Origin: Dinoroseobacter sp042096155 | Lineage (GTDB): Bacteria; Pseudomonadota; Alphaproteobacteria; Rhodobacterales; Rhodobacteraceae | NCBI GenBank assembly: GCA_042096155.1 | Contig: JBELMC010000072.1 | Location: forward strand, 1 to 13,478 | Reading direction: 5' to 3' | Length of the DNA stretch: 13,478 nucleotides | Shown here: positions 13,143 through 13,478 of the stretch, one piece after another | Layout of the letters: every line of letters begins with the position of its first letter | Position numbering within the stretch: the first letter of the stretch is position 1 | The notes under the pieces: model-generated | What the model was told of the DNA's origin: nothing | The model's database searches: none | What the model saw: the letters and a program-made list of their open reading frames with translations, nothing else | Position numbers and translations under genes: made by a program

Positions 13143-13478
13143 TTTTCCGACGCGCAAAGGGCGCCCGCGGGTCGCGTTGCGCAGGATCCCGTCGCGATGC
13201 CTGCCTTGGATCGCTGCGCGATTGGCTGTGCTGGTATAGGCTTTGTCCGCCAGCACCCGTGATGCGTGGGTGTCTTGGATCAGGATTTCAAACTCAGGGC
13301 TGTCCGCTGTGCGGGCGGGGGTCCCTTGGAATTTGTCGACATCGCCTGCGTCGTCACATCACGCGACCCCCTTATAGCCCAGCGTGTCTGACGTCTCAAA
13401 AAACCGGCTGCTCGATCTATGCCGCACCTCGGCGCTGATACGATCTGCACCGGGCACAAACAGATGTGTCACATATGA
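13143..13478 (-). pseudogene. IS5-family transposase fragment (IS5-group type), decayed, runs off the right edge
   Basis: On the minus strand the frame reads TADSPEFEILI (about 13282-13314), then SRVLADKAYTSTANRAAI (about 13216-13269) and HRDGILRNATRGRPLRVGKAL (down to about 13143). This matches the IS5-group DDE transposase pattern (ESP-FE..I.....VLADKGY.S..NR..L..R...GI...A...RPL) and includes the second catalytic aspartate in ADKAY. The glutamate block that should follow is cut off at the junction with the IS3 remnant. Upstream, LGYKGVA (about 13370-13390) is followed by a TGA before CDDAG, where intact relatives read GYKGH-A-DD, so this copy also has a small deletion or frameshift. It differs in type from the IS5-family fragment at the left edge. 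Confidence 0.75.

Noticed and set aside
13103..13438. 111-codon plus-strand open frame at the right edge
   Set aside because: It is antisense to the IS5-type transposase fragment, and its protein has the composition of a shadow frame (Arg, Cys, Pro and Ser rich).
1..13478. CRISPR arrays, tRNA or rRNA genes, defence islands
   Set aside because: No regularly spaced repeats, no cloverleaf-like or rRNA-like stretches and no defence-type proteins were seen on either strand.

Overview
This window holds most of a block of flagellar structural, motor and export genes. The likely source is an alphaproteobacterium, most plausibly of the Rhodobacterales/Roseobacter group. That placement rests on the gene set and order (fliL, a DUF6468-like gene, motE-like, motA, a large periplasmic protein, flhA, fliR, flhB), on a CtrA-like site in the divergent promoter region, and on the flanking IS types. 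It is inference, not a database match.

Layout. Positions 1 to about 354 are insertion-sequence debris: a piece of an IS5-type transposase on the minus strand, then the tail of an IS3-type orfB on the plus strand whose end lies 3 bp from the fliP stop. Positions 351 to 3708 are a minus-strand operon reading fliF, fliH, fliN, fliP with overlapping ends. Positions 3709 to 3832 are the divergent intergenic region. Positions 3833 to 12757 are a nine-gene plus-strand operon: fliL, DUF6468-like gene, motE-like gene, motA, a 702-codon secreted protein of unknown function, flhA, fliR, flhB and a small FliJ-like coiled-coil gene. Positions 12758 to 12861 hold no gene. From about 12862 to the end there is IS debris again: the head of an IS3-type element (orfA, plus strand) and then a second, different IS5-type transposase piece on the minus strand. 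Both edges cut through IS pieces.

How the genes work together. FliF forms the MS ring, FliN belongs to the C-ring, and FliH links the export ATPase to the C-ring. FliP, FliR, FlhB and FlhA are four of the five integral export-gate proteins. MotA is the inner stator subunit, FliL a stator-associated protein, and the MotE-like protein a probable periplasmic chaperone for a stator component. Several partners are absent here (MotB, FliG, FliM, FliQ, FliI) and must lie elsewhere if the flagellum works.

The most interesting items are the uncharacterised 702-residue periplasmic protein, translationally coupled to motA; the small FliJ-like protein after flhB; and the arrangement in which the whole flagellar block sits between two IS3 remnants of the same orientation, each decayed and cut off on its outer side by a different IS5-type fragment.
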